From contig JAOSKI010000041.1 in NCBI GenBank assembly GCA_027493675.1, forward strand, positions 4,246 to 68,245: a DNA stretch of 64,000 bases, given 5' to 3'. Under the pieces are notes generated by a model, which did no database searches, was not told the DNA's origin, and saw only the letters and a program-made list of their open reading frames with translations. Below, one piece after another: positions 28,917-39,285 of this stretch (its first letter is position 1; every line of letters begins with the position of its first letter). This DNA comes from Microthrixaceae bacterium (GTDB lineage Bacteria > Actinomycetota > Acidimicrobiia > Acidimicrobiales > Microtrichaceae). The position numbers and the translations under genes are program-made.

Positions 28917-29716
28917 TCAGGCGGGCAGGAAGTCCACGAGCAACTCGTTCACCCGTTCCGGGGCCTCGAGCTGCATCCAGTGGCCCACCCCGTCGAGGCG
29001 TTCGTAGCGGAACCCACCCGATGTGTGTGCCTCCGATCCGGTCATCTGCGCCTCGGTGAGCGCGAAGTCGGCCGACCCCCACATGCCCATGGTGGGTGAG
29101 GTGACCGGTGGGAACTCCATGGTCGGGGCGATGTAGCTCTCCGGTGGGACGTTCGCCCGGTACCAGTTGAGCGCCGGGGTGAGTGAGGCGTCGCGTTGCA
29201 ACTCGGCCCACACGGCATCGAAGTCCGGGTGTTCGCACCATGCCCGGCCGTGCTGCGCGAACCACCGCTCTGCGGTGCCCTCGAACTGGAACAGCAGCAT
29301 GTACCAGCTCAAGCGGCGTTGATCGAACCCGGCGTCGGTGAACGCCGCGGGATGGCCGACCGCCATCGCCACCAGGTGGTCCACCCGCTGGGCCATGAGG
29401 GTGGCCACGACCCAGCCCAGCGCGGCACCCCAGTCGTGGCCGACCACGTGCGCCCGCTCGATCCCGGCGTCGTCGAGCACCGCCGCCACGTCGCCCGCGA
29501 GGAACAACAGGTTGTAGGCGTCGATGCCCTCGGGCTTGTCCGAGGCGCCATAGCCCCGCAGGTCGGGGTGATCACGGTGAAGCCCGCATCCAGGAGCACA
29601 GGTACCTGGTTGCGCCACAGACGTCGGGTGTCGGGGAACCCGTGGAGCAGGATCACCGCGGGCCCGGAGCCGGTCACCTCGTAGTCGATCCCCCCTCCGT
29701 CGTTGACTACCCGCAT
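28917..29716 (-). CDS. alpha/beta hydrolase, epoxide-hydrolase-like (frameshift near 29570)
   Basis: Soluble hydrolase of about 266 residues. The start ATG 29716 is behind GAGGAG. Seen: GPAVILLHGFPDTRRLWRNQ (oxyanion HGFPDT), DLRGYGASDKPEG after a one-base change, VVGHDWGAALGW with an Asp nucleophile typical of epoxide hydrolases and haloalkane dehalogenases, and LDGVGHWMQLEAPERVNELL with the catalytic His. The WYMLLFQFEG lid segment fits the epoxide-hydrolase branch. Substrate unknown. Confidence 0.85.
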
Positions 29717-29858
29717 GGCATGCTCCTCGTGCCGACTCCGGTGGTCGTAGTCGCTCACAGCCGGCGTGGCGAAGATAGCCGAGGTGTCCGCAGCAAGGCA
29801 CGGCATCCGTGCGGACCCTCGGCGGGCGATGGGCTCCCGGCCGGCGGAGTCGGATCCC

Positions 29859-30398
29859 TCAGTTGCGGTGGTCGCGCAGCAACCGGCGTAGCAGCGAGGT
29901 GCCCTTCGAGCCCGTACCGCAGGCAGAGCGGACGTGGCAGCCGGCGCAGGCGGCGCTCGCCACCTGCGAACCGGAGCCGCACCCCGTCGCCGGGTCTCCG
30001 GGAGGCTCGGAGGATCCATCCGCGGTGATCCGCCCTGTTGCGTCGGGCTGCTGTGCTGTGTCGGCCGCTGTGCGTTCAGGCCGGCTCGGACCACCTGGCA
30101 GTGCGGTCGTGAGCCAGGTTGCGTCGGACGCAGCTCGGCCAGCACCGCCTCGTGGGCACGGGCCGCGAGCATCGACCAGTCCTCGGGCTGCGGTGCTCGA
30201 AGCAGCAGGTCCCCTCCGTGGAGCTCCACTCCGGTGAGCAGGCCGGCCTCGACCAGGTGGCCCATCGGCGATCCGGTCGGCGGCACCCGCCGGCCGTCGG
30301 CTGCGGCATCGAGGTCCGCCCGGTGGCACACCCAGCGCATCACCGCAGGATCCTCGGTGCGCTCTATGTGGGTGGCGGTGGCGAGCAGCGGGCTCATC
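29859..30398 (-). CDS. FeoC-like protein with C-terminal Cys cluster (frameshift near 30110)
   Basis: Third gene of the feo operon, about 179 residues. Its ATG overlaps the feoB stop (ATGA at 30396-30399), indicating translational coupling. The N-terminus resembles a winged-helix module (GSPMGHLVEAGLLTGVELHGGDLLL), as in FeoC. After a frame change the tail shows CGSGSQVASAACAGCHVRSACG, a Cys-rich motif that could bind iron or an Fe-S cluster. FeoC proteins are thought to help FeoB function or stability; assignment here is by position and layout. Confidence 0.6.
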   Translation of the reverse strand, partial: DEPAARHRHPHRAHRGSCGDALGVPPGGPRCRSRRPAGAADRIADGPPGRGRPAHRSGAPRRGPAASSTAARGLVDARGPCPRGGAGRAASDATWLTTALPGGPSRPERTAADTAQQPDATGRITADGSSEPPGDPATGCGSGSQVASAACAGCHVRSACGTGSKGTSLLRRLLRDHRN

Positions 30399-32294
30399 AG
30401 GCGACCGCCGCCACGATCGTGTGCGCCACGAAGGCCATGGCGTAGGCGAGGGCGAACAACGACCCGAACGCGAGCGCCGGCCAGCGCCACGAGTTCGACT
30501 CCCGTCGCAGCACGGCGAGGGTGGCGAAGCACTGCAGTGCGTACACGAAGAACACCAGCACGGCGGCCACCACCGGAGGGGTGAACACCAGTTCACCGTC
30601 TGCGTCGCGCAGATCGTGCATCCGGTCGGGCAGGGCCTCCTCGGACTCCGACGCGGTGGTGATGGCGAGGGTGCTCACGAACACCTCGCGTGCGGCCAGG
30701 CTCGAGATGACAGCCACGTTGACCTGCCAGTTGAACCCCAGCGGCTCGAACAGCGGCTCCATGGCGGTGCCGATCCGGCCGGCAACGCTGTGCTCCATCT
30801 GGTAGCTCGCCGCCTCGGCCTCGCTGAGGCCCTCGGGCGGGGTCACCGACGGCACGTTCAGCAGCACCCACAGCACCGCGGTCGTGGCGAGGATGATCGT
30901 GCCCGCCTTGCGGATGAACGCCCAGGCTCCGTCGAAGACGTACAGAGCGACCGAGCGCAGCGTCGGCAGCCGGTAGGGCGGCAACTCCATGAGCACCGGT
31001 ACCGCCGGGGCGCGCAGAGCGGTCACGTTCAGGATCGCCGCGTACACGAGGCCCGAGACCGCGCCGAGCAGGTACAGGCCCAACATCGTGAGGCCCTGGG
31101 CTCCGAAGGGGCCGAAGGTCCGGTCACGCGGGGATGAAGGCGGCGATCATCAGGGTGTAGACCGGCAGGCGTGCGGAGCAGGTCATCAGCGGTGTCGCCA
31201 TCATCGTGGCGAGCCGGCGGCGATCGCTGGGGATGGTGCGGGTGGACATGATGGCGGGGATCGCGCAGGCGAACGCCGACAGCATCGACACGAAGCTGCG
31301 CCCCTCCAGGCCGAAGCGGCCCATCACGCGGTCGGCGAGGAACGCCGCCCTGGCGAGGTAGCCGACCTTCTCGAGCAGGGCCAACAGCAGGAACAGCAGG
31401 ATGATCTGGGGGCAGGAACACCAGCACCCCACCGACACCGCCGATGATTCCATCCGCGAGGAAGGCGCCGAACTGGCCGGGCACGGTGCTCGACACCTGT
31501 TCGGCCATCCACACGAAGAGGGAGTCCAGCGCATCCATGGCGGGCACTGCGAGTGTGAACACCGCCTGGAACACCAACAGCATGGTTGCGAGGAAGATGA
31601 TCGACCCGGCGACCGGGTGAAGCAGCACGGCGTCGATGCGGCGGGTGCGGGAGTCGTCCTGCAACGTCGTCACGGCTGAGGCGACGATCGACGCCACCCA
31701 GGCGGCGCGCTCCGCTCCGTGCTCCGGTGGTGTCAGCACCGGACGGGGCCACGTCTCCGGGGACGCGAGCAGCACGCGCACGTCGTCGAGGCCGACTCCG
31801 CGGTGGCCAACGACGCCCACCACCGGCACGCCGAGGGCCCGGCTCAGCGCCTCGAGGTCCAAAGCACCACCGCGGGCCGCCACCTCGTCGATCATCGTCA
31901 GCACCAGTGCTGTGGGCTTGCCGAGCGCGAGGACGTCGGCAACCAGCAGCAGCGAGCGCTCGAGGGTGGTCGCATCGGCGACCACCAGCAGGGCATCGGG
32001 TGCCTCGACCCCCTCGATACGACCGTGCAGCGAATCGAGCACCACCTTCTCGTCGGGGCTGATCGGCTCCAGGCTGTAGGTGCCCGGTAGGTCCACCAAC
32101 GCGAGGTCGTGGTCTTCGAGGTGCACCCTCGCCTCGCGGCGACTCACGGTGACACCGGGGTAGTTGGCGGTCTTCGCCCTAACGCCGCAGAGGTGGTTGA
32201 ACAGGGTCGTCTTGCCGGCGTTGGGGCTGCCGACCAGCGCCACGCTGGCAGCAGGGCGCTCTGTGAGGAGCTGACCTTCGTCGTGGCAGCTCAT
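30397..32294 (-). CDS. feoB: FeoB ferrous iron transporter (two frameshifts)
   Basis: Fe(II) uptake protein with an N-terminal G domain and a polytopic membrane domain, about 630 residues. G1 GSPNAGKTTLFN, G2/switch NYPGVTVSRREA, G3 DLPGTYSL, and a G4 position reading LTMIDE where Asn normally precedes (NMxD). Then membrane motifs: GFGGVLVFLP-like GGVGGVLVFLP, SMLSAFACAIPAIMSTRTI (gate with Cys), and SSLAAREVFVSTLA. Frame changes lie near 31405 and 31130. It starts inside the feoA stop (four-base overlap), so feoA, feoB and feoC-like genes are coupled. Iron regulation is suggested by a box upstream of feoA. Confidence 0.9.
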
Positions 32295-32614
32295 CTGCGT
32301 GCCTCCTCGATCGCCTGAGCCTTCTCGGCCGCTGTGGCGTCGTCACCGGTGTGGGTCACATCGACCGATTGGGCCTCCTCGGAGTGGGCGTCGTCCACGT
32401 CCACCAGCTCGGCTGACTCCCGGCGCACGGCCACTCGGAATCCACGCAGCTCGTAGACCGTCGGGTCGCCCAGCGGGGCACGTCGCTCCACGTGCACCCG
32501 CGTGCCGGGCAGGAACCCGATGTGCTCGAGACGGGTGCCGAGCCCGGTGCCGGTGGAGCGCACGGATCGCACGACCACGTCACGGCCGACCTCGACCTCG
32601 GTGAGCTTTACCAT
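32291..32614 (-). CDS. feoA: FeoA family protein
   Basis: SH3-like accessory protein of FeoB, 107 residues, intact. The ATG 32614 follows AGAGGAGGACCGC. Seen: LTEVEVGRDVVVRSV, GLGTRLEHIGFLPGTRVHVERRAPLGDP and LRGFRVAVRRESAELV, the full FeoA fold, then an acidic C-terminal tail of about 35 residues that is unusual. Start of the feoABC-like operon. Confidence 0.9.
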   Translation of the reverse strand: MVKLTEVEVGRDVVVRSVRSTGTGLGTRLEHIGFLPGTRVHVERRAPLGDPTVYELRGFRVAVRRESAELVDVDDAHSEEAQSVDVTHTGDDATAAEKAQAIEEARR

Positions 32615-32657
32615 GCGGTCCTCCTCTGGGACGTGCGCCTGCCTGGCCAGGTGCTAT

Positions 32658-32676
32658 TAGGAGTACCTAACAACCT
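32658..32676. promoter_or_regulatory. candidate DtxR/IdeR-type iron box upstream of feoA
   Basis: TTAGGAGTACCTAACAACC: matches the TTAGG and CTAAC halves of the actinobacterial iron box (TTAGGTTAGSCTAACCTAA) at about 13 of 19 positions, and forms a small palindrome TTAGG-AGTA... with CCTAA. It is 44 bases upstream of the feoA start. Regulation is inferred. Confidence 0.5.
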
Positions 32677-32748
32677 AGAAGCACGCCGACCTTGCGGTCA
32701 ACCCGAAATGTGCGTTCCCCTCGTTCCTCTCGTTCCCCTCTTCCCCTC

Positions 32749-32798
32749 GTTCTGTGTGGTGTGCGTGGCGCTCAGCGCCACGCGCCACCACACAGAAC
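32749..32798. terminator. 50-base near-perfect hairpin between corA and feoA
   Basis: Arms of 24 bases around a CA centre: GTTCTGTGTGGTG on the left and CACCACACAGAAC on the right with a GCGTGGCGC inner stem. It lies after the corA stop and before the feo promoter, where a terminator is expected, but lacks a T tract on either side. It is flanked by CCCCTCGTTCC pyrimidine repeats. Confidence 0.45.
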
Positions 32799-32893
32799 TG
32801 GAGGTGGTGGCGAGGCGGTGGTGGTGGCGAGGGCGGTGGTGGGGGCGGCACCGACGAGGCGCACACGCCGACTCCGGTGGGGTGGTCAGGCGA

Positions 32894-33863
32894 TCAGAGC
32901 CAGTCCTTGCGCTTGAAGGTGATGAAGAGCGCCAGCGAGAGGACCACGATGAGCACGGTGGAGGTGAGGTAGCCCGAGCGGTGGGCGAAGCCGGGATACG
33001 GAAGGTTCTGGCCGTAGAAGCCGGTGATGGCGGTCGGCACCGCGATGATCGCCGCCCAGCTCGTGACCTTCTTGGTGATGACGTTGAGCCGGTTGCCCTG
33101 GATGGTCAGGTTGGTCTCCACGATGGTCGACACGAGGTCGCGCAGGCTGTCGGTCCACTCGCTCGCCCGAAGCACGTGGTCGTAGAGGTCCTGGTAGTAG
33201 GGCGCCATCGCGGGGGACACAAGGTCCACGTCTCGTCGCATGACGGTGTTGACCACCTCGCGCATCGGGAGCACGACGCGTCGCAACTGCACGAGGCTCT
33301 TGCGCAGCTCGTAGCTGCGACGCTGCACCTCACCGTCATGATGCCGGTCGTCGAACAGCATGTCCGACAGCTTCTCGATCTCGTCGTCGAGTGCCTGGAC
33401 GGTGTCGAAGTGGCCGTCCACGACGAAGTCGAGCAATGCGTAGACCAGCGCGCTGATGCCGTGGACGGTGAGGTCGGCGTTGGCGTCCAGATGCGCCAGC
33501 AGGTCCCCGGTCGGGAAGTGCTCGTCCTTGTGAACCGTGATCAGAGCCCTCGGCATGATGAAGGTGGCGGCCTCGGCGGTGATCAGCTCGCCGGTCTGTG
33601 GATCCAGGCGGACCGCGTAGGCGCCGACGAAGTCGTGGTTCTGGTAGCGGTTGAACTTGGGGCGTTGCCGTTCGGTCTCAGCGGCCTCCACCGCCAGGGT
33701 GTGCAGGCCGAGCTCGTCGGCCACGGTCTGCATCTGTCGGGGGTGGGCCGTAACAGGTCCACCCACACGATGGCCCCATCCTCGGCGAGGTACTCGTCGA
33801 GCTCCTCAAGGGGAAGCCCTCGGCGACGAGCACGCCGTTCCGGTAGCACCGCGTTGTTGTCAC
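32894..33863 (-). CDS. corA: CorA-family Mg2+/Co2+ transporter (frameshifts near 33740-33820)
   Basis: Homopentameric divalent-cation channel, about 320 residues. A GTG at 33863 gives CYRNGVLVAEGFP, followed after small frame changes by EYLAEDGAIVWVDLLRPT and QTVADELGLHTLAVE. The long cytoplasmic helix region is clear (DIEKLSDMLF-type segment, RRVVLPMREVVNTVMRRD). Two C-terminal spans bracket ITGFYGQNLPYPGF, where YGQN replaces the classic YGMN selectivity motif, a variant common in actinobacterial members. It ends RKDWL. Confidence 0.85.
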
Positions 33864-33917
33864 TGCAGAAGTATCGCGGACCGCCGGTCGTCTCCGGTGG
33901 ACCAAGGACGCCGCTTC

Positions 33918-35904
33918 TCAGTCCGGGTGCGTCGGCTCGAGGCGCTCCACCGGCGCAGGTTCGTGGGTGCCGGGTTCGAGCCCGAGCCCGGCAGCGGTGT
34001 CGGCAGGCCTGCCGGGCTCCGACAACAGGAACGGAACGTTGACCACCACCGTGTCGCGGCGGTACTTGAGCGCCATCTTCAACGCCAGCGCGGACTGGTT
34101 GTGGAACACGCCCTGGTACCAGCGGGGCATCACGAACTCCGCGATCACCACGGATATGAAGTCGTGGTTCCAGCGGGAGTCGAGCTGGTCCAGGTAGTCC
34201 TCCACGCTGCCGGTGAGGTCACGGTACGGCGACTCGATGATCTCCAGAGGGATCGGGATGTCGTAGTCCACCCAGGCCTCGCGGATGCGGTTCGCGTTGT
34301 CCTCGTCGATCGCAACGGTCACCGCGACGCAGTCGTCCGCGCGCAGCGAACGGGCGTAGCGGATCGCAGCGAGGGACGACTGGTTGACACCGCCAACCAG
34401 CACCACCACCCCGTGCCGCGGCGGCGCGCCGACGGGTCGGTAGGCGGGATCGACGCGCAACTGACCGGCCACGTGGTTGTAGTGGCCCTTGACCGCCTTG
34501 AAGCCCGACACGATCACCGGGATCAACACCACCGGGATCCAGGCACCGATGGTGAACTTGGAGACGATCACGATCACCATCACGAGCGCGGTGGCGGCTG
34601 CGCCCACGACGGAGAACACCATCGAGATCCGCCATCCGCGTTGGCGATCATTTAGGTGGTGGCGCACCATGCCGGACTGCGACAGCGTGAAGGAGGTGAA
34701 CACCCCCACGGCATACAGGGGGATCAGGGCGCTCACGTTGCCGCCGAAGGAGACGATCAGCAGCGATGCGGCACCGGCGAGGACCAGCACCCCGTTGGAG
34801 AACACGAGTCGGTCACCACGATTGGCGAACTGGCGGGGCAGGTAGCCGTCCTTTCCGACCAGCGCGGCGAGGCGGGGGAAGTCCGCATACGCGGTGTTGG
34901 CCGCCATGATGAGGATCCCCGCGGTGGTGACCTGAAGCGCCCAGTACCAGAAGCCCGTCCCACCGAACACCGTGCGTCCGATGATCGAGAGGATGGACTC
35001 GCCTGTCTCCGAGGGTGTGGGCCGGACGTGTTCGGCCAGCACCGTGATCCCCACGAACAGGATCCCGAGCAGTGCCGCCATCCACACGAGGGTGACAGCC
35101 GCGTTGCGGGAGCTCGGCTTGCGGAACGCCGGGATGCCGTTGGAGATCGCCTCCACACCCGAGAGCGCGACGGCGCCTGAGCTGAACGCCCTCGCGAACA
35201 GGAACAACGTGATGCCGCCCACTCCCACAGGCATGCCGAAGTCGGTGCGTAGCTCCTCCAGCGCCTCGAGGTTCGGGGGAAGCACCGGGAGGGTGCCCCG
35301 CGCCATCTGGAACAGGCCCCACGCGATCAGCGCACCGAGCGCCACGATGTACAGGTAGGTGGGCACCGCGAACAGCCGGCCCGACTCCTTCACGCCGCGC
35401 AGGTTCGCGATCGTGAGCATGGCGACGAACCCCAGGCATATGAGCACCCTGTAGGGCTCGGAGTGAGGGCACCGCCGAGTAGATGGCCTGTGTGCCAGCC
35501 GCCACCGACACCGCAACCGTGAGCACGTAGTCCACCAGCAGTGAGCCACCGGCCACCAGCGAGGGGATCTCGCCGAGGTTCTCCCGCGACACCACATAGG
35601 CACCTCCACCGTCGGGGTATGCGTGGATGGTCTGGCGGTAGCTGTTGGCCACGACGACCAGCAGCACGGCCACCAGCGCGGCGATCGGGGTGAGGTAGCC
35701 GAAGGTGTAGTCGGAGCGGGCGGCAATCGCCATCCCGCCCACGGGCACGAGCACCAGCAGGATCTCCTGGGTTGCGTAGGCGGTGGAGGAGATTGCGTCC
35801 GAGGAGAAGACCGCCAGGCCGATCGTCTTGGTGATGCGCTGGTGTTCGTCCTCGTCGGTGGAGAGCGGGGATCCGATCAGGACCCGCTTCAACGTGGATG
35901 CCAT
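33918..35904 (-). CDS. KimA-like APC-superfamily potassium transporter (frameshift near 35460)
   Basis: Large permease of about 660 residues. The ATG 35904 gives LKRVLIGSPLSTDEDEHQRI and LAVFSSDAISSTAYATQEIL, very like the start of KimA (YdaO) K+ importers. Membrane core: PDGGGAYVVSRENLG, GSLLVDYVLTVAVSVAAG, FSSGAVALSGVEAISNGIPAFR, AANTAYADFPRLAALVGKDGYLPRQF. The C-terminal soluble part (about residues 480-620) has HGVVVLVGGVNQSSLAAIRYARSL, a UspA-like nucleotide-binding fold, as in KimA where c-di-AMP is sensed. It sits divergently from KdpD/KdpE, supporting K+ as substrate. Amino-acid transport is the alternative. Confidence 0.75.
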
Positions 35905-36027
35905 GGAGCCATCGTGGTGCCAGGCGTCGTCCGGAGCGAAGCCTCTATACGACATCTTGTCGGTGCCGTGCCGAGCGCCCGGCAAGTGAGGTATCAGTCA
36001 CGGGCTCCCCGGGTGCAGGATGTCGTC

Positions 36028-38565
36028 ATGCGACGCGGACGACTGCATCTCCTGGTCGGGGCCGACACGACCGCCTGCGCGGCCGCTCTCGACCGCCGCG
36101 GCGCCCGACTCCGGGCCGCAGGCAGCGACGTGATCCGGGTGGGCCCGCGTCCGGAGATGGTGGACGAGGAGCAGGTACTGGGCGGTCAGGACGACCGGAG
36201 CTAAGGCGGTGCCGTGCAGGACGGTGCCGTGCAGGGCGATGCCGTGCAGCGCAGCCCGGGCCGGAGTGACGGGGGCCTTGGAAACCGCTTCGATCTCGCT
36301 TCGGTGCTGCGCCGTCGTCCCGACGCGGTCCTGTTGCACGGGTTGTCTCAGATCCAGTCACCGGGCGGCGACACACCGGCGCCGTCCGCCGTGATCGCAA
36401 CCATGCTCGATGCCGGTATCGATGTGGCGGCCGGTGTGACGGTCGACCAGATCGCATCCCAGCGGGATCTGGCCGCAACCTTCTCCGGCGCGCCGGACGA
36501 CCGGGTCGAGCCGGTGCCGGACACGCTGTTGCGTACCGCCGGCAGCGTCGAGCTCGTGGATGAGGTGTCCGCGCGACGAGGTCCCGACGGCGCTTCGGGT
36601 GCTGGCGATGCGCCTGGTCGCGGACAACCTCGAGAGCGAGACCGTCGAATGGGGTGGGTCCGGTGCAGCGGGTGGGTTTGGCGCAGGGGGTGTGAGTCCG
36701 GCCGACCTGAACGAGCGTGTGATGGTGACGGTCACCGCTGCCGAAGGTGGCGACGTCCTATTGCGTCGGGCGGCCCGCATGGCTCAGCGAACCCACGGTG
36801 AGCTGATCGGTGTGCACGTGGTGTCCTCGGCCGATTCGCGCGAGCGATCCGAGGCGCTCGACGCGCGTCGCCGTCTACTCGAGGATCTCGGTGGTACCTA
36901 CCGCGAGGTCCATGGCGCAGATGTCGCCGAGGCGCTCGCGTCGGCGGCCCGGTCCGAGCGGATCACCCAGGTGGTCATGGCCGCGGGCAACGCGGGATTC
37001 GGAGTTCGACTGGGCAGGGGCTCGGTGGCCGAGCGCCTTGTCCGCTTTGCGCCGGGCGTGGGGGTTCACGCGATGGAGACCGGTGGTCCCGATCTCGAGG
37101 TCAGCCCTACGCGGCGCGCCCGGTCCCCGCGTCCGCACCCACTGTCAGGACGCCGGCGCCGCCTCTCCTGGGCCCTGTTGGTGCTGGGTGTCCCGGCGCT
37201 CAACGGACTCCTGCTGATGGCCGGCGCCGCAGTCGACCTGCCCACCGCGCTGCTCTGCAATCTGCTGTTGGCGGTGGCGGTGGCGGGCCTCGGTGGTTTC
37301 GTTCCGGCCCTGGTCGCGTCCCTCGTGGCGTTTGTTGCGGTGAACTACCTGTTCGTCGCGCCCACCGACTCGCTGATGGTCGCCGATGCGGCGCACCTTG
37401 CGGCGCTGGCGACCTTCGTAGCGGTCACCGTGGTCACCGCTGCGCTGGTGGATCGGCTGGCGCGCCGCAACTCCGAGTTGGAGGAGGCCATGGGGACCTC
37501 GGCCGCTCTGGCCCGATCGAGTGCCGATCTGTTGGCCCAGGGCGATCCGCTTCCAGGGCTCCTGCGGCGCCTCCAGGCGATCTTCGGGTTCGACTCGGTT
37601 GCACTGTTGAGCCGCGGGCCCCAGGGTTGGGTGACTCAGGCATCGGTGGGCACCGAGCCGCCCACGAGGCCGGCCGGTGGCTGGGCTCTGCGGATCTCCG
37701 AGGACGGTTCGGTCGTCGTGGTGGTCCGCGGAGGTGAGGTGTCGGGCTCGGATCGGCTCATCCTCGGGGCGTTCATGGACCAGTTGGCGCTAGCCCTGGA
37801 GCGTGCCGAGCTCAAGGAGATCGCCGAGCGCTCCGAGGTTCTGGCGGAGGCCGATGCGCTTCGCCGGGGCCTGTTGCTGGCCGTCTCGCACGATCTGCGA
37901 ACGCCGCTGGCGGCGATCAAGGCCTCGGTGACCAGCCTGATGGAGCCCGACATCGAGTTCGACCAGGGTTCGATCTCGATGTTCCTCGAGGTGATCGACG
38001 CCGAGGCGGATCGCCTGGACAGGGTCATCGGCAACCTGCTCGATGCAGGGAGACTCGAGTCGGGCACCGTGCCGGTGGACATCGGCCCCACCGACCTCGA
38101 TGACGTGGTCGCGGCGGCGCTCCACGGCCTGGAGGTGCCCGAAGGAGCGCTGGAGGTGGCGGTGGCGCCCGAGCTTCCTCCGTTGTCGCCGACGGTGCGT
38201 TGCTGGAACGCGCGATGGCGAACGTGGTTGCCAACGCCCTCGCGGTGCGACCTGTCGGTACCGTCGTGAGGGTGGAGGCCCTGGCAGCTGTCGACGATGT
38301 GGTGGAGCTGCGTGTGATCGACCACGGCCCGGGTATCGCCGCCGATGATCGTGAGGCGGCTGTGCAGGCGTTCCAGCGCCTCGGCGACGGAACCACCCGG
38401 GCGGGGGTGGGTCTGGGTCTGGCCATCGCAGAGGGATTCGCCGATGCGATGGGCGCCACGTTCGGGCTGCGCGACACTCCCGGAGGCGGGCTCACGGTGG
38501 CTTTCGGCTTCGCAGTCGCGGCGGATCCGCCAGGCCGCAGCAGCACCGCGTCGGGAGCAGCGTGA
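36028..38565 (+). CDS. kdpD: KdpD-like sensor histidine kinase (frameshifts near 36195, 36590 and 38205)
   Basis: Membrane sensor kinase for K+/turgor, about 840 residues reconstructed. The N-terminal KdpD domain is degenerate: LHLLVGADTTACAA sits where the Walker A (PGVGKT) should be, followed by LRRRPDAVLLHGL, AGIDVAAGVTVDQIASQRDL and ELVDE. Next a UspA-like part (LLRRAARMAQRTHGELIGVHV), four membrane spans (DUF4118), a GAF-like region, then kinase motifs SHDLRTPLAAIKA (phospho-His), ANVVANALAV (N box), DHGPGI and GVGLGLAI. A TAA at 36202 and a 15-base tandem repeat interrupt the N-terminal domain. The stop overlaps kdpE. Confidence 0.82.
36208..36252. repeat. 15-bp tandem repeat, three copies, inside kdpD
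   Basis: GGTGCCGTGCAGGAC, GGTGCCGTGCAGGGC, GATGCCGTGCAGCGC in a row. The length is a multiple of three, so the repeat itself keeps frame, but it follows directly after an in-frame TAA (36202-36204) of the N-terminal part. Repeat expansion or an adjacent indel probably disrupted the N-terminal KdpD domain. Confidence 0.75.
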
Positions 38566-39263
38566 GCCTCATCCTGGTGGTGGACGACGAACCTCGGATT
38601 CGTGAAGCCCTGGAGCTCAACCTGCGCGGACGTGGCTACGAGGTGGTCACCGCGGCGACCGGCCCCGAGGCGGTCGAGGCGGTCACACAGCGACAACCCG
38701 ATGCGATCCTGTTGGATCTCGGTCTCCCCGGCCTGGATGGCCTCGGGGTGATCAAGGCGGTTCGAGGGTGGTGCGAGGCGCCCATCGTCGTGCTGTCGGT
38801 GCGGGGAGAGGAGCGTGACAAGGTGGCCGCTCTCGACGCCGGCGCCGACGACTACCTGACCAAGCCGTTCGGGGTGGGCGAGCTGATGGCCCGGCTGCGC
38901 GCTGCGCTGCGCCGTGCTCCCGAAGAGCCGTCCGATCCGATCGTCGAGGCGGCCTCCTTCACCGTCGACCTTGCGGCTCGGCGGGCCATGCGCACCTCGG
39001 GTCCCACCTCGGGGCCGGCATCCACCGAGGAGGTGCACCTCACCCCGATCGAGTGGGGGCTGGTCGAATACCTGGTGCTCAGGCCGGGCCGTCTGGTTCC
39101 CCGCGCGGAGCTGCTCCGCGCGGTCTGGGGTCCCACCTACGGCACCGAGGCGAACTACCTGAGGGTGCACATGGCCAACGTACGTCGCAAGCTGGAGCCG
39201 GAGCCCGGCCGTCCGGTCCACTTCATCACCGAGGCCGGGATGGGCTACCGCTTCGAACCCTGA
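38562..39263 (+). CDS. kdpE: KdpE-like OmpR-family response regulator
   Basis: Intact regulator of 233 residues. The GTG start overlaps the kdpD stop (GTGA), so the pair is translationally coupled. Receiver: VVDDEPRIREALELNL, phospho-acceptor Asp in AILLDLGLPGLDG, VLSVRGEERDKVAALDAGADDYLTKPF with conserved Thr/Ser and Lys. The winged helix: HLTPIEWGLVEYLVLRPGRL, VWGPTYGTEANYLRVHMANVRRKLE, ending MGYRFEP as in KdpE. Its usual target is kdpFABC; none is here, so the neighbouring KimA-like gene is a candidate target. Confidence 0.9.
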   Translation: MSLILVVDDEPRIREALELNLRGRGYEVVTAATGPEAVEAVTQRQPDAILLDLGLPGLDGLGVIKAVRGWCEAPIVVLSVRGEERDKVAALDAGADDYLTKPFGVGELMARLRAALRRAPEEPSDPIVEAASFTVDLAARRAMRTSGPTSGPASTEEVHLTPIEWGLVEYLVLRPGRLVPRAELLRAVWGPTYGTEANYLRVHMANVRRKLEPEPGRPVHFITEAGMGYRFEP

Positions 39264-39285
39264 GGCTCTCCCCGGAGGACCGCTG

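Noticed and set aside
35905..36027. Possible c-di-AMP (ydaO) riboswitch in front of the KimA-like gene
   Set aside because: The gap is only about 123 bases and shared by two divergent promoters; I could not align the conserved riboswitch blocks.
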